A DNA stretch of 64,000 nucleotides from Raphanus sativus (Eukaryota > Streptophyta > Magnoliopsida > Brassicales > Brassicaceae): assembly GCF_000801105.2 (NCBI RefSeq), contig NC_079515.1, positions 39,751,920 to 39,815,919 of the forward strand. Direction: 5' to 3'. How positions within the stretch are numbered: the stretch's first letter is position 1; each line of letters starts with the position of its first letter. The translations under genes were made by a program, and so were the position numbers. Below the pieces are notes generated by a model. That model was not told where the DNA came from and searched no databases. It saw nothing but the letters and a program-made list of their open reading frames with translations. Shown in pieces: positions 1-12,780 of the stretch.

Positions 1-1047
1 CAAGCTCTGTTATAAATAGAATATCAAACTATCACTACAGTCATCAACCATACAAGGAGAGAGAGATATAGCAAGATAATCACTAAGAGTCTAAATAAAA
101 CCATATGCTTGCAAACATTGAAAGCTAACACACACTTACATTTCTCCTGCTCCTCCTACCACCATTTGAACTTAGGCTTGAAACACTGTAAGAGAACGAA
201 ACTGAAGTATGCATAACAAACAGTTTCAAAATTCGTAAATGAAATCTCTATTTGGTTACCTGTTGCTGCCCCATGATGAAGAAACTGAGGCAAGAGGTTG
301 TTCTATTCCCAGATTGGTAGCTGTTAAAACCAAATCAGATGGTGAAAATGAAGAAGTCCATGTAACTTGGTCTGTCTCAGTTTCCTCTGGACACTTGGGC
401 TGCTGCTGCTGCAGGCTCATCATCCCAGGCAACCCCCATTTCAGAGCTTTCTTAATCTTCTTATCCTCTGTTGCCTTTGCAAAGGGGAAGCAAGTAAGCT
501 TCTCGAATGCCTTAACGAGATGCATCACTTTACCATATTCAGGGAGGCTCCTTCTGGCTTCTTCGAGCACCTTTTCTCGTCTCCTCTTCATCGAACAATC
601 ACCAGTTTCATCTTCCTCCTCCTCCACATTCAGGCTGGATTCTCCAATTTCTACCTCTCGCTTTTTGAAGAAATCTTCATGCGAAGCACGGAGAGTTTCG
701 TATGCAACACAAACGCATTTCTTCATGTTCTTAGCTCCACACTTACACTCCACAGACGCTGAATCCTCCTTCTTCTTCTTCTTCTTCTTCACCACCACGA
801 ATCTCCTCTCTCTGATACGATTCCTTGGTGAAAACGCCGCCAGGCTAGGATTAAGCTTCGATCTCGTTACCTTCTCCGCGGATTCACTCGACTTCGCGAA
901 CGGAGAGCCGGAGATCCTCACCGGAGTCTCGTGTGGGACGTTAGGATTCGAATTCTCCGATGAAACCGAAACCACTTGAGGCTTCGATTGAGATATGATC
1001 TGATCATCCATCACTAGAGTCTCAGGTTTAGCATTCTTCGACTCCAT
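1..1047 (-). CDS. TPX2-family microtubule-associated protein, 5' part (At3g01015-like)
   Basis: Partial gene running off the left edge. Coding exons read on the minus strand are 1047-260, 185-140 and 6-1 (continuing outside), joined by GT-AG introns that keep frame. Exon 1 encodes a basic, low-complexity N-terminus with a run of lysines, then a Cys-containing motif (CGAKNMKKCVCVAYETLRAS) and an acidic patch. Exons 1-3 together read a Ser/Gly/Arg-rich stretch, SSWGSNS followed by GGRRSRRN-SL, like the segment that precedes the TPX2 domain in plant TPX2-family proteins. The TPX2 domain itself would lie outside the window. Such proteins bind microtubules, so that role is inferred. The lysine run is encoded by a TTC-type microsatellite near 767-790. 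The next gene starts 549 bp away in the opposite direction. The family assignment rests on remembered relatives rather than on a visible TPX2 domain. Confidence 0.62.
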
Positions 1048-1595
1048 CGAAGATGATGACAGAGTAATAAGTTCGCCAAGGGATGGATCAAAAACTCAAT
1101 CGCAACTCAAAAATTAGGGTTTCTTACGAAGTGAGTACTGATGCAAAAATTATTGGAAGGGAAGAAGAGAGGAGAGGAGGGAAAATATGGGGGCAAAATC
1201 TGACCGTTGCGACTTTTTTGGAGGCGCAATTTGTAACGGTTCGTTAATTACGGATATGGATTAGTTTTTTGATTTCAAATTTTTTGGTTTAATGCTGCAA
1301 AATTATGAATGTCCATTGGGTTAGGGCCCAAACTAACATTCGCCTGGCCTCTGTTTCTTCCTGAATGCCACGTCGGACCTTCCAATTGAAACCAAAGGTG
1401 CTTGTTCATGCTTCTTTCTTCTTTCCCTCGCCTACTAATCTCTCTGTTTCTCTACTCTCTCCCTCGCTCACTCTCCCTCGCTCACTCTCCATCTCGTTTT
1501 CTCGGGAAAGTGAAGAAAAATCTATTCTTTTAGCTCATGTTTCTTTGGTGACTAGTGAGAGTCTTTTGGCGTAATCATCTCTGAGTCCAACGAGC
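1048..1595. promoter_or_regulatory. Shared intergenic region between two divergent genes
   Basis: The 548 bp between the start codons of the TPX2-family gene (minus) and the C2H2 gene (plus) must hold both promoters and 5' leaders. The right half (about 1430-1500) is a CT-rich tract typical of plant 5' leaders. I see no convincing TATA box for either gene. Confidence 0.4.
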
Positions 1596-2555
1596 TTGGC
1601 GTCGATGGAAGATCATCAAGAATTCGAGAAACCCATCTTCGAATTACACCCCAGGAAGGCTCGAAGCTCTCGAAATAAGAAGAAGAATGGCTTAGTAGAA
1701 TCGATGAATCATCATCACTACGAAGAGATCTTTTGCTACTACGGATTGAGGGGAAGCCCGAAGAGAACAACCACCCAGAAATCTCTAAGGATTAGGAAGC
1801 GTCTGATTCGTTGCGGAGAATGTGGTAAAGGGTTTCGATATGAGAAATGCCTGAGGAATCATACACAAACTATGCATTCGCTTGAAGAGAATAAGAAGAA
1901 GAAGAAGAGCGAAAGGGATCTGTTGTGTATCTTCAGAAGTGATGTGCAGAGGAGAAAGAGATCCAAAAGAGTTTCCAGGTACAAGAAGATTCTTCCTCCA
2001 CCCTCTGTTTCTTCTTCTTCTTCTACGTTTGCCAAGGATGGAGAACTGTTACAAGTCGCTGAGTCTCTGATTATGTTGTCTAAGAGTGGTCATGCTCTGT
2101 TTTCGAATCTAGAGATGAATCAGACCGAATGTGAAGATGAGCAAAAACTGGTTGGGAAATTAGCAGATGGGTCTATGAGTAATAGAAGGTCGAAAGAGCT
2201 TTTGGGTTTCTTGGGAGACAAGAAGGTTATGAAGGAAGATGAATCGGGCCAGAAGCAGAAACAGGTAGGAGCAGAGAGTTTTGGAGAACAAGTTAGATTG
2301 GAGAGAGTGAGTTTGGACGAAATGTTGAAGAAAGCTGAAAGCGATACAGGACAGAAACTTGGGGGTCAAGAAGCTGTGTTTGAAGCTTCAAATGCAGCAG
2401 CAAGTAAGGGTAACAATGAGCATAGGTGCAGGGTCTGTGAGAGGGTATTCTCGACGTATCAAGCTCTGGGTGGTCATCAGACGGTCCATAGAATGAAGAA
2501 CAATTCTGAAAAGTCAAAGCATGAGATGCAGAGAAGAGTGAGTAGTAGAAGCTGA
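1596..2555 (+). CDS. C2H2 zinc-finger protein (At3g01030-like)
   Basis: Single-exon gene, 319 aa. Two C2H2 fingers are visible. The first is at residues about 73-94 (C73, C76, H89, H94). The second is near 278-298 (CRVC ... QALGGHQTVH) and carries the plant-specific QALGGH helix. Between them lies a long charged linker with Lys-rich stretches (KKKKK about residue 100) that could act as a nuclear-localisation signal. The arrangement suggests a nuclear DNA-binding regulator. Its targets cannot be read from sequence. The ATG at 1596 is followed three codons later by a second in-frame ATG (1605), so either could be used. Position next to the GAUT13-like and TPX2 genes matches the Arabidopsis order. 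No EAR repression motif (LxLxL) is obvious. Confidence 0.85.
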   Translation: MASMEDHQEFEKPIFELHPRKARSSRNKKKNGLVESMNHHHYEEIFCYYGLRGSPKRTTTQKSLRIRKRLIRCGECGKGFRYEKCLRNHTQTMHSLEENKKKKKSERDLLCIFRSDVQRRKRSKRVSRYKKILPPPSVSSSSSTFAKDGELLQVAESLIMLSKSGHALFSNLEMNQTECEDEQKLVGKLADGSMSNRRSKELLGFLGDKKVMKEDESGQKQKQVGAESFGEQVRLERVSLDEMLKKAESDTGQKLGGQEAVFEASNAAASKGNNEHRCRVCERVFSTYQALGGHQTVHRMKNNSEKSKHEMQRRVSSRS

Positions 2556-3501
2556 AGTTGAGAGTGGCTCCAGTGACATTGACCGGTGGATTATTCGAGC
2601 TGAGGTTTTGAAGATGAACAAGTTAAGCTCTTTCCCTCACTCACACACACACTCTCTTTCTGTGTTTCTCAAATGGAGAATTGGAATTTTTGTGCTTTTG
2701 AAACTCCATTGTCCTTGTCTTGTGAAGTGTAACATACGTAAAGACTTTTAAGTGTCAAAGTTGTACAGTTTTTTCCTTGTAGCCTTGCTATGGGGTTTAG
2801 CATCTTTTTGCACTTGATAATTGATCAAAGTTGTAGACTTTTTTGTCCCTTTCTTGTTTGGCAAGCAATAAGAAAATCATTTTCCTGTAAGCTAATCCTA
2901 TGAGTAGCTTATTGTCTTTTTTTTTTTTTGATATCTTAGTATTCTCAAATCCTTAAATCAAAATTATTTATTGTTTGGGGCATGAAAGTAGGAATAAACA
3001 CCTATAATTAGCTAAATACAAAAACCCTAAACTCAAGGTGAAAACACCAAATCCACCAAACACAGTTGTATCATAGAAAAATCCAATTAAAAATCTTTTT
3101 AGTAATCCATTTATAACTGTAAGATCAAAAATGATAATTACGATTTTTTTTTCCTTTTTTGTTTGATTTGTGATTTTGTGTAATTAATGTTTAGATCCAC
3201 CGGCGAAAAAGCCTTTTAACACTCAATTTTGGTTTTGTCATCTTCTTAATTTGACAAGAAGCAGCAGCAACAGCTCATTGATCTGTCTCTGTAATATCTT
3301 TGCCGTAACACAAAAACTCATTTGTGTCGAATTGAGTAAGATCTCAAATAGCTGGTTGTCGGAGATCTAAATGCGGAGAAGGCGACAGACAGGGAATAAA
3401 AGGAGGAAATAGGAATCGGATTTGAGAGGAAGATTTAGAGATCCGGTGATGTTGTTTGGTTTGGGAAGACTAGGGTTAAAAGGCGGAGGAGGAGGAGGAG
3501 G
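2556..3501. other. Intergenic: 3' UTR of C2H2 gene and 5' leader of GAUT gene
   Basis: AT-rich sequence with poly-T runs (about 2920). The last 140 bp is a purine-rich GAUT leader ending in a GGA repeat just upstream of the ATG. No gene or mobile element is recognised. Confidence 0.5.
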
Positions 3502-5911
3502 ATGCAAGTTCACATATCGCCGAGCATGAGAAGCATAACGATATCGAGCAGCAATGATTTGATGAAGATCAAAGTCGCACCTCGTCACATCTCTTACCGA
3601 ACTCTCTTCCACACTATCTTAATCCTCGCCTTCTTGTTGCCTTTCGTCTTCATCGTCACCGCTCTTGTTACCCTCGAAGGTCTCAACAAGTGCTCCTCCA
3701 TTGGTAAAATCCTTCTATCAATTCTAGTTTAGGAATTGGGATCTAGCACCTGAATTTTGTTAGATGAGCTAGTTTTTTTTTGTTGCTAAATCAAAAGATT
3801 GTCACTTGCATTATATGTTATGTTGTTTGGATCCAATGCCACTTAGCCTCTTTAAAGTTTTGCACTTTCTCACAAGTGAATCACTTAGCGTCTGTCTCAA
3901 ATGTATCTCATAGTATGATGTTTCAAGCTCAAGTTTTGGAGAATTCCGTTGTTGTGCGTTGTGTGGAGTTAAAACTACAATCTTTCTCTCGGTATTAATA
4001 GATCTTTTAACCAAATTTTGACAAAGCCAATCTTAAAGCTCTTCTCTTTATGCTTTTAGTTCGCAACCCTAAGATCTCTTCTTGTGTACCTTTCTTATTA
4101 TGATTATCTGATGAGCTCATGAAAGTTTCTTTCTTTGTTGCTTCAGATTGTTTAGGGAGGCGGTTAGGACCACGTTTTCTTGCTAGGATAGATGATTCAG
4201 AGGTGAGTCTGATTATTGCTTCTTCTCTGATTCTTTTTAACATGTTACTACATGGATTCCTCTCCTCTCTATCTTTACGTTAATTCATATCTTTTTCTGT
4301 TGCAGCAGAGACTAGTTAGAGACTTTTACAAGATTCTAAACGAAGTAAGCACTCAGGATATTCCACATGATTTAAAGCTTCCTGCTTCTTTTCGCCAACT
4401 TGTTTCTGATATGAAGACCAACCACTACGATGCCAAAACATTCTCCCTCATCCTTCGAGCTATGGTACGTTCTCTACTCTGAATTTCATTGTTATATATT
4501 GTAGATTTTTTGATGTTTAATATGATTTAAGTAAATCTCCTTGAACACAGATAGAGAAGTTTGAAAGGGATATGAGGGAATCCAAGTTTGCGGAACTTAT
4601 GAACAAACACTTTGCAGCAAGTTCCATTCCTAAAGGAATTCACTGTCTCTCTTTAAGACTAACCGATGAATATACCTCCAATGCTCACGCTCGGAGACAG
4701 CTTCCTTCCCCTGAGCGTCTCCCTCTTCTCTCAGACAACGCTTACCACCATTTTGTTCTAGCTACAGACAACATCTTGGCTGCTTCGGTTGTCGTCTCAT
4801 CAGCTGTTCAATCATCTTCTAGACCCGAGAAAATTGTCTTCCATGTTATCACCGACAAGAAAACCTATGCGGGCATGCATTCTTGGTTTGCTCTTAACTC
4901 CGTTTCTCCTGCGATCGTTGAAGTCAAAAGCGTTCATCAGTTCGACTGGCTAACAAGAGAGAATGTTCCTGTTCTCGAAGCTGTGGAAACCCATCACGGT
5001 ATCAGAAACTATTACCATGGGAATCATATCGCTGGTGCAAACCTCAGTGAAACAACTCCTCGAAGATTCGCTTCCAAGTTGCAGTCAAGAAGTCCCAAAT
5101 ACATATCTTTGCTCAACCATCTTAGAATATATCTACCAGAGGTAACAAAGATGTCTGTCCTTTTAAATCATCAGTCATTCGGATTCGAGAATATGAATGT
5201 AATGCTTGTTTGTTTGGCCGTTTTGAGCAGCTTTTTCCAAACTTGGACAAGGTAGTGTTCTTAGATGATGATATAGTGATTCAGCGAGATCTATCTCCTC
5301 TGTGGGATATTGATCTTCACGGGAAGGTAAATGGAGCTGTGGAGACTTGTCGAGGAGAAGACGAATGGGTTATGTCAAAGCGTCTTAGGAACTACTTCAA
5401 CTTCTCTCACCCGCTCATCTCAAAGCATTTAGATCCAGAAGAATGTGCTTGGGCCTATGGAATGAATATATTTGATCTACGGACTTGGAGGAAGACAGAT
5501 ATCAGAGAAACTTATCATTCTTGGCTAAAAGCGGTAAAGCATCAGAGAAGCCTGCAATGTCCTTTTTGATTTTAATGTTTTCAAAAAAATGGCAAATCCT
5601 TGATTTTGCTTTTGATCTGATGTGTGCAGAATCTGAAGTCGAATCTAACAATGTGGAAGCTTGGGACATTGCCTCCAGCTCTGATTGCATTTAAAGGGCA
5701 TGTCCAGGCAATAGATTCGTCTTGGCATATGCTTGGATTAGGATACCAGAGCGATACCAACATAGAAAATGCGAAGAAAGCTGCAGTGATTCACTACAAT
5801 GGCCAATCAAAGCCGTGGCTGGAGATAGGTTTCGAGCATCTGAGGCCATTCTGGACAAAATATGTGAACTACTCCAATGATTTCATTAAGAGTTGTCATA
5901 TCTTGGAATAG
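3502..5911 (+). CDS. GAUT13: Galacturonosyltransferase, GT8 family (GAUT13/14-like)
   Basis: Six coding exons: 3502-3703, 4147-4202, 4306-4464, 4551-5141, 5231-5533 and 5630-5911. They join in frame to 530 aa, close to the family length. The protein is a type II membrane protein: a short basic cytosolic tail, then a hydrophobic anchor at about residues 36-60. The rest is lumenal, with the GT8 domain. The metal/UDP-binding triad is D348-D350 (LDDDIVIQ), and the C-terminal HYNGQSKPW motif is at about 492-500. GAUT proteins act in the Golgi and add galacturonic acid to homogalacturonan during pectin synthesis. All catalytic motifs are intact and splice sites are canonical. GAUT13 and GAUT14 are close duplicates. 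I favour GAUT13 because the next gene is MUB1-like, as at Arabidopsis At3g01040-At3g01050. Confidence 0.93.
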
Positions 5912-7311
5912 CAAAAACAGAAAGCTCTCAGATTATCTTGAAGCGGACTGGAGATTCAGGACGATGAAACCAGTTACATAGCTACAGGAGAGAGAGATTC
6001 ATTCTTTTGTAAAGATAGAAGGTACCCTTTTGTTGATATTCATTTCGGTTTCGATTAGAGATTCCAAATTCTTGGATCTGTTACAAGAAAAAAAAAAGAA
6101 TGTTTATGGGACACACCAGAAGAGGGTTTTTGGTGATGATCAATCAAGTACTACTAAGTCCAAAGGAGAGCAATTACAACAACACTGTTACATTTGTTCC
6201 TTATTTTTTTTTGACAGTTACTATTTGATTTCATTGGTTGTTACTGTTTAGTGAATTTATAAGAACAATTATTGCTTTGTTAAGGTCCATTTAAGACATC
6301 AATCATGAGACTTTTCTTGATGCAGAGGTTACCACTTGATGATGTTGATAGGTAAAATGTAAAGAAAGAGAGGACATTTTTTTTTTTTGTCATCTGATAT
6401 TTTATTAAACATACAACATTACAATCCTTGTGAAAGAGAGGACATTATGGATTCTTATTTTAGTTGATAATTGTTTTGAAGTCTGAAGTGATGTATAATA
6501 TGTCATTGAAGAAAGGTATTCTTTTTAACTGCCTTTAGTTTTGTCCAAAAGTTTCTTCACGATAAGCTTTCACATGTAAGCAAAAACAAGTAGGCATGTA
6601 AGAATTTCTTGGAACACATAAAGAAAGGGTAATAAAAGTAGTTAAAATGGATTGATGGGAAAATTCAAAGGCGCATAGAAGGGAAGAATATGAGAGAAAT
6701 ATGGAAAGCTTTGACCGCCATTGATTCTCTACACTAACCTCATCTCATTTCCCAATTCTCTTTCTCTCTCTCTCTTCTCTCTGATGCGTTTTCTTCTCTT
6801 TCCTTTAAGATTCTTTGGCTCAGATCAGTCACAGAGCCAAGTAAGAATTCACCTTTATTCAGGGTTTCTTTTTTTTATTCGTTTCAAATCTGGATTTGTT
6901 GATTTAAAGCAGTTATACCCCTTTTATAGTTTCCAGTTTTATTCATTTAACAGATCCTCTTACTCTTTTGAGGATCTCATTCTTGTTTTTTGATTAAATT
7001 TTTCTGATTTCTTGATCTTTAACATTCATTATGATGACATAAATATACTCGTGTGTGTTCTGTTAAAAATCCTCTGTTTATTGCTCTGTTGCATGCGATC
7101 CATTTATGAATCAGATTCTGTTACAAAAGAGTGTCTATTATAAATATGAATTCTTCTTCAGCTTTCATCTTCGTAAGCAACTTATTGAAGAAAAATACAA
7201 ATCCTTTTTCATTTTTTATACATTTCAGATAGAAGAATAAAGAAGGTCCTGCTGGGATTTTCTTACATTGACAAACTGCCAAGTCGACACTCAACTTTTT
7301 TTGCAACAGAG
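5912..7311. other. Intergenic: GAUT 3' UTR and MUB1 promoter with leader intron
   Basis: AT-rich sequence. A CT-rich leader (about 6750-6790) precedes a probable 5'-UTR intron of the MUB1 gene, with donor GTAAGA at 6841 and acceptor TTTCAG ending at 7228. No other gene is seen. Confidence 0.45.
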
Positions 7312-8098
7312 ATGGCAGAAGTTGATAATCAACTAGAGATCAAGTTTAGGTTAACTGATGGTTCTGATATCGGCCCTAAAGCATTTCCTGATGCTACAAC
7401 TGTTGCTGCATTGAAGGAAACTGTTATTTCTCAATGGCCTAGAGGTCAGTTTTTTTACTGCTTGCTTACCTGATGAGAAGGAGATTGTAAAAGGCTTGAA
7501 TGTTTCTTGGAACAATGGTTATGTCTTTGGTTGATGATTACTTTATGAGAATCATCACGTCACCCTTTAGGATATCTTATGCTAAAGAAATTCGGTATAG
7601 AAGATTATCATTTCAAGATTTAAGACTTTTTAATATGGTGTAAATTCTATGTTGTCACTAATTAACCGACAATAAATGAACAATGCGGGTTTGGCTTACA
7701 TATGTTTGAAGACTCGTTGAGTATCCATAATTCTAATATGAACTTGTGTATTCAACTTGACATTTGTTTCTGTATGTGCTTTGATTCGAGCTAGAAAAGG
7801 AAAATGGGCCGAAGACAGTGAAAGAGGTGAAGTTGATAAGCGCAGGGAAAGTTTTGGACAACAACAAGACTGTTAAAGACTACCGAAGCCCTGTTTCTAT
7901 TGGCGCTGTCACCACAATGCACGTTATCATCCAACCTCTGATTACTGAAAAAGGTAAATAAAGACTAGACAGCCTCTACTTTTAAGCTTCAGAATCTGTT
8001 AGAGACTTTATTATTTCTTTTGTTTATGTTTTGGAACAGAAAAGAAGCCTAAAGGTGATGATCCAAAGATGAACAAATGTGTCTGCTCAGTCATGTAA
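7312..8098 (+). CDS. MUB1: Membrane-anchored ubiquitin-fold protein (MUB1-like)
   Basis: Three coding exons, 7312-7444, 7795-7953 and 8040-8098, give 116 aa. The body is a ubiquitin-like fold without the C-terminal diglycine. It ends in KCVCSVM, a CaaX box (CSVM) for prenylation at C113, with a second cysteine (C111) as a possible palmitoylation site. MUB proteins sit at the plasma membrane and are known to recruit group VI E2 ubiquitin-conjugating enzymes. A probable 388-bp intron lies in the 5' UTR (6841-7228). Length, exon phases and neighbour (GAUT13-like) all match the Arabidopsis At3g01050 gene as I remember it. Nothing looks damaged. Confidence 0.93.
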
Positions 8099-9976
8099 GA
8101 CAAACGCAAAATCTCAACAGAGGCAGGTTACTGCTCTGTTCCCTCATGTGGTTTGGTATAGATTGTTTATTGATGCATAACCATAAGTGTTGAACCGTTT
8201 TTTTTTAAAGTATAAATCAAATCTCTATTTACTAAACTTGTTGCAAAGATCACAGATAGAGTGAATCATAGATGTACTAGTGATTCAGAACTTGTTGAAA
8301 CACACAAAGAGACTCTGCTTTTACCTCTGTTTTCAGAACCTTTTTGTCTCATCTAAGAACATGATCCCACTAGAGATAAATTAGTATAAATGATTAAATT
8401 CTCAAATATCATTATTTCACCAAATATTTGAAACAAATGAATCAAAAAACCTAAGCTTGAAAACATCAAAAGGAACAGAGGAGAGACTATATCCAGCAGT
8501 TGTGCAGCTAGACTAGCAGGGGAGGAACCAGCGAGCGAGCATCAGAGAAGCGTATGGTAATGCGACCATAGAAAAAAAATATGGTCTGGATTCATTCTAT
8601 CATTATCGACTCCACTAAAGTAGATTGAGTTTCTATTGATCATGTATTGGTATTCTTTTGGGCTTTACCCAGCTGATGAAGAAATGGTGTTGTTAAGACA
8701 TCGTGAGGTGAGAACAGTTTTTAGAATTTCCAATACTTTTAACATTTGTGTGCCCTGCTTTGCTTTCTTGGTGGGAAATCAATTAATTGTTGAGAAGGAA
8801 AGTGTTATTACCTTTGTATGACAAATCTACTAAACCTTTATTGGGCCTATATATTGGGCTTTGATTTGTAAGTTATATAGGTCCTTCAGATTGGAACCAT
8901 TAAACCGGTAGTTGTCATCACTACTATAATGCAACATGTCAACAACAACATCTATATTTCTAAAATCAATAAATGCATACAGATGAATTTGGACCATGGT
9001 GCCGACACTATACGTATCTGAAGTTGGACTTAAATTATGACAAACTTTATCCAGAAGAGACTTGTGAGTTGTGACTAAAATTTATACTTGTGGAAAACAA
9101 AATCTTACTAATTGCTTGAACCATACATTTTCTTTTTTGTTTTGACGACGGCAGTCAACGATGGTTCAAACGTTTCGGATTAGCATGGAATCCTTTGTGA
9201 TATCAGTGCTCGGTCTATGGCTTTTGATTCTGTTTCCTTTTATTGGGTCAGTAAAGGCTCTGTTACTCATGTTGATTCTCATGTTGATGGAATAGCCGAA
9301 CATATGCTAAAAACCTTGTAGTGAACCCAGTTTACTTTAAATGAAGTTAGTTGGTGAACAAGAAAAAAAAGAGGTCTCTATGAAATATACATGTGAAAAG
9401 GAAATGTTATGACAACTGACTTTTTTTGGATAAATGTTAAATTATAACAATTGACTTGAATTATCATGCTCATATTCCACAATCATATACATAACTATAC
9501 AAGCCAGGCAGAAACCCTAGATCGTTTTGTCTACTTCCTGAACAACACATCTGTAGATTTTTTTCACATCTACCATTTTGATGAGTTCCTTTTATGAACA
9601 ACACATCCGTAGATTTTTTCACATCTACTATTATGATGAGTTCCTTTTATGTTTACAAAAAAGTATGTGGATAAGAACATATATAACCAAATTATTTCAA
9701 AAACATATTAATTTTCAAATAGTCCATGTCTGTCTGCTTGTAGGTGATAAATAACAAGTTGCAAGTTGGTAACATCGCCACATGACATCAAAGACGAAAT
9801 GATGTTTGGGAACACGTTTATCTTCGACAGTTATGCATTATATATATACACTTCTCCACCTGCTCTCTTTTGGGAAAATTTTAAAATTTGGTCGCGATTA
9901 TTGGTCGCACATCGTTCACATCGTTTTAATGTTGTAATGGGCATGTGGTAGCAATTTTAACTGATGATAAGAAACG
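8099..9976. other. Intergenic, no supported gene
   Basis: AT-rich DNA downstream of MUB1. Short reading frames here (for example around 8636-8821) have no family signature. The only structure seen is a two-copy tandem repeat at 9540-9650. The Arabidopsis neighbours expected here (At3g01060 and the ENODL gene At3g01070) were not found. Confidence 0.45.
9540..9650. repeat. Two-copy tandem duplication, about 56 bp
   Basis: Units 9540-9595 and 9596-9650 are near-identical. Each starts GAACAACACATC and ends GATGAGTTCCTTTTAT, differing by a few substitutions and one T in a poly-T run. Confidence 0.8.
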
Positions 9977-10611
9977 TCGATATACCTATACTATTAAAGC
10001 AGGATCCTATTTGAATTTTTACCTAAACCTACCCTTCTATTATAAGGAAGTCGCAGGTTTTATTAAGAGTATTTCTGTTATTTTGTATCATTTTCAATTA
10101 ATGAGTCTCCTAATTATAGACCCAAACTTTTTTATTCCTTTAATTTCACGGTTTTTGGCCATTTGGACGGATTTTAATATTTATCTAAGTTTACATTTTT
10201 CGTTTGGACCATTTGGGCCAAGTTCTAATATTGATATTAACAAATATTACACATAATTATTATTATTTATTTCTCTCAATATAATTAAAATTTCTGAAAA
10301 TATTTAATATTGATAATGAAAGACTTAAAATTGTTAAATATTCACAAGTTAAATTTGTTAAAAATTATATCTTTCAAAAATTCAGTACATAAAAGTGAAA
10401 ATTGATTGAAAAAATTTAAAATACCACTTCAAATTTTTGAAAAAAAAATCAAGTTTAGTTTTAAACATAAATACCCGTTTATAAATAAAAATAAAAATAA
10501 AACAATACAATAAAAATAAATGAAAATATTTCATTTCACAAACTTATTCAAAATTTATAAAAAAAAAAAGAAAAACAAACCCACGCTTTTAAAGCGCGGG
10601 TCAAAACCTAG
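9977..10611 (+). mobile_element. Non-autonomous Helitron, about 0.63 kb
   Basis: The right end is diagnostic: a GC-rich hairpin (CACGCTTTTAAAGCGCGGG, about 10582-10600) followed by TCAAAACCTAG and then host T, the CTRR-T end of Helitrons. The left end reads TCGATATACCTATACTATTAAAGC, the usual TC start with a TATTAAA motif. The interior is AT-rich and carries no RepHel coding. The exact left base is less certain because the preceding host base is G rather than A. Confidence 0.65.
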
Positions 10612-12322
10612 TATCAGATTATAACCAATACATCATTTTAATCCATTATCTTATGTTCATTTGAAAAAAGTTTATAGTTATACTCAGCTAAATCCTTTGT
10701 CTAGGGTTTAATCTAAATATCTACCTCTGAAATAGTGGACACCATGATTAGTATCCTAAATCAAACCATTAGTCAAAAAAATGTTTAGTCTCCTAACCTA
10801 CCAAGGCCCTAGATATTTTTTAATACCTCAATACCCAAGAAGCAATAAAAAACCCAACAAGACTAGTTAGTTTATTGAGTATGACTACAGCTGGTAGTTC
10901 AATTCATATCATTTCATCATATCGAAAATGACGTGATTGTAAACTAGTCTAACCACGAGATTTGAAGATGTTTAATCTTAGTTCAAACCCTTTTAAAAGT
11001 TCACTATCATTTTAAAATGATTGGTCGTGTGGTTTTCAGATTTTCGACTGTTGAAAGGGCCTAGATTAACGAATTATTTACTATTAAATAATAGCTTGAC
11101 CCTTATTATAAAGTCAACCCCACACGTCATGACAAAACAAACAGCTCTACAAGGGTGTTTTTTGGTCATATAAGTTTTGTCCAACATGTTTCTTCTTACA
11201 CAATATGATTCAAGTTTTAATTAATAACTAAATATAAATGTTGATTAATTTAAAAACATTTTATATTTGTCTTTATGATGTTTCATTAGATCGGCTCTAG
11301 ACGTATTCTTAGGTGGCTGCAATTTCTTTTTGACCTTTCTTAAGTTTTACCTAATCTCTTTAGTCATTTAATTTGAATACCGTACGTAATACGGTTTACA
11401 ATCTGCCAAACCGTTGTTAGAGTTTTTTTAATACCGTAATACGGTGTACTTGATTGCTTCCTTCTTTGTTTCGTCCACAACTACACATATTAAATGACAC
11501 TCAAAATTAAACCTCTGATTATCAAAGGTATATGGGGATATGATTAAGAAAACGGAAGCTATAATTTCTGTAATTAATGCAGATATCAATAGGCTGTTTC
11601 TAGGTGTCAAAGAAAAAATAGTTAATATCTAGCTGCAAAAACAAATGTCAATTTGATAGTTACGTTGATTCCTTTAATTTCTCTTAACACTCTCAAGAAG
11701 ACAAGAACATGCGGCGCAGACACTGAAAATATAATTTAAGAAACTCACATCGTTGCACGAATATTCCCGAAATTACGTTTTTATTCATTATGCTATTTAG
11801 TATCAAAGAGATTAGAATCACTAGTTTGAATTTTTATTTTTTTGACAGACTTGAGCTTTAAATTTTTTATATTTGGTAAACAATAGAAAAATACTTACAA
11901 TGACTCGAGCGGTATAAAATATAGTAAATTCGTGGAAAATATTAAGTTTGATATGTACTAATTAGCCAATAACCAACTTAATGATTTCGCAATCAAATGG
12001 ATCCCCTTTGGATTTTTTCCATTCAAAATCCTACACAAATCTCTCATACAAATCAAGTATAAAATAAATCCAAGTCCATACATAGATTAAGGGAAACGTG
12101 TGGAAACTATACCATGTTTTTTTTTTTGATAAAAAGGCTATATTTTTAAAAAAAAAATTTAAACATTACATTTTAAATTTTTGAAAACATAGTGTATATA
12201 TATATTTTCCAATTGCCAATAAATAGATTCATAACTCGAGTTTGACATGTTTACATTACTTGCAGATATCTGAACAAAAACTCCACTTGATATGTCAAAG
12301 TTCATGCATAATTTCTGTAAAA
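10612..12322. other. Intergenic, AT-rich, no supported gene
   Basis: No coding sequence, RNA gene or terminal-repeat element could be recognised between the Helitron and the Cassandra TRIM. Confidence 0.45.
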
Positions 12323-12327
12323 CATTA

Positions 12328-12675
12328 TGTAACGCCCCGACCCGCCCACGGCTAATGGGCCATCCACGCCCGCTCTCTCGGCCCGTGGGTCCCATCCCAT
12401 CCGACGGTCGGTCGTTAATTTTCCAAGGCTCGAAATCATCGTTTACTGACCCTGCAATCACCACATGACCTTTCTCCGTGCTTTGGCCTCACTCGCACGC
12501 TATCGCGAATCACTTCCCGATAGATCACCCATCCTTCCACTACTCCAGCTCAAGCACGCTTAACTCTGGAGTTCTTTCAGGATGTGCTCCGGAAAAGGTA
12601 AGTCAACTTTGGTGATATAGGTAGCCAAATCAATTCTCTTAAGCCTTTTCACATATCACAACTCGGGATGTTACA
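12328..12675 (-). repeat. Cassandra LTR (3' LTR in element orientation)
   Basis: 348 bp. On the plus strand it starts TGTAACGCCCC and ends GATGTTACA. It contains the 5S-like segment. Confidence 0.9.
12490..12610 (-). other. 5S rRNA-like segment in Cassandra LTR (copy 1)
   Basis: On the minus strand the segment reads AGAACTCC-AGAGTTAAGCGTGCTT, then GAGTAGT, GGATGGGTGATCT and GGGAAGTGATTC. This follows the plant 5S rRNA order of box A, intermediate element and box C. It is a retrotransposon domain, not a chromosomal 5S gene. Limits are approximate. Confidence 0.8.
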
Positions 12676-12780
12676 ATTCACCCCCTCTCAAAGAACGCAA
12701 CGTCCTCGTTGCGCCCCACGACAGGTCTCAAGACGCCTCTCAGGTCAGAACTAAGACGGCTAACCAGCTCTGATACCACT

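Noticed and set aside
239..979. Long plus-strand frame opposite the TPX2-family exon
   Set aside because: The minus-strand frame has coding motifs and matching splice sites. The plus frame is its complement with poly-Phe/Ser from the repeat.
8636..8821. 61-codon frame after MUB1
   Set aside because: No conserved motif, no supporting splice structure, AT-rich surroundings.
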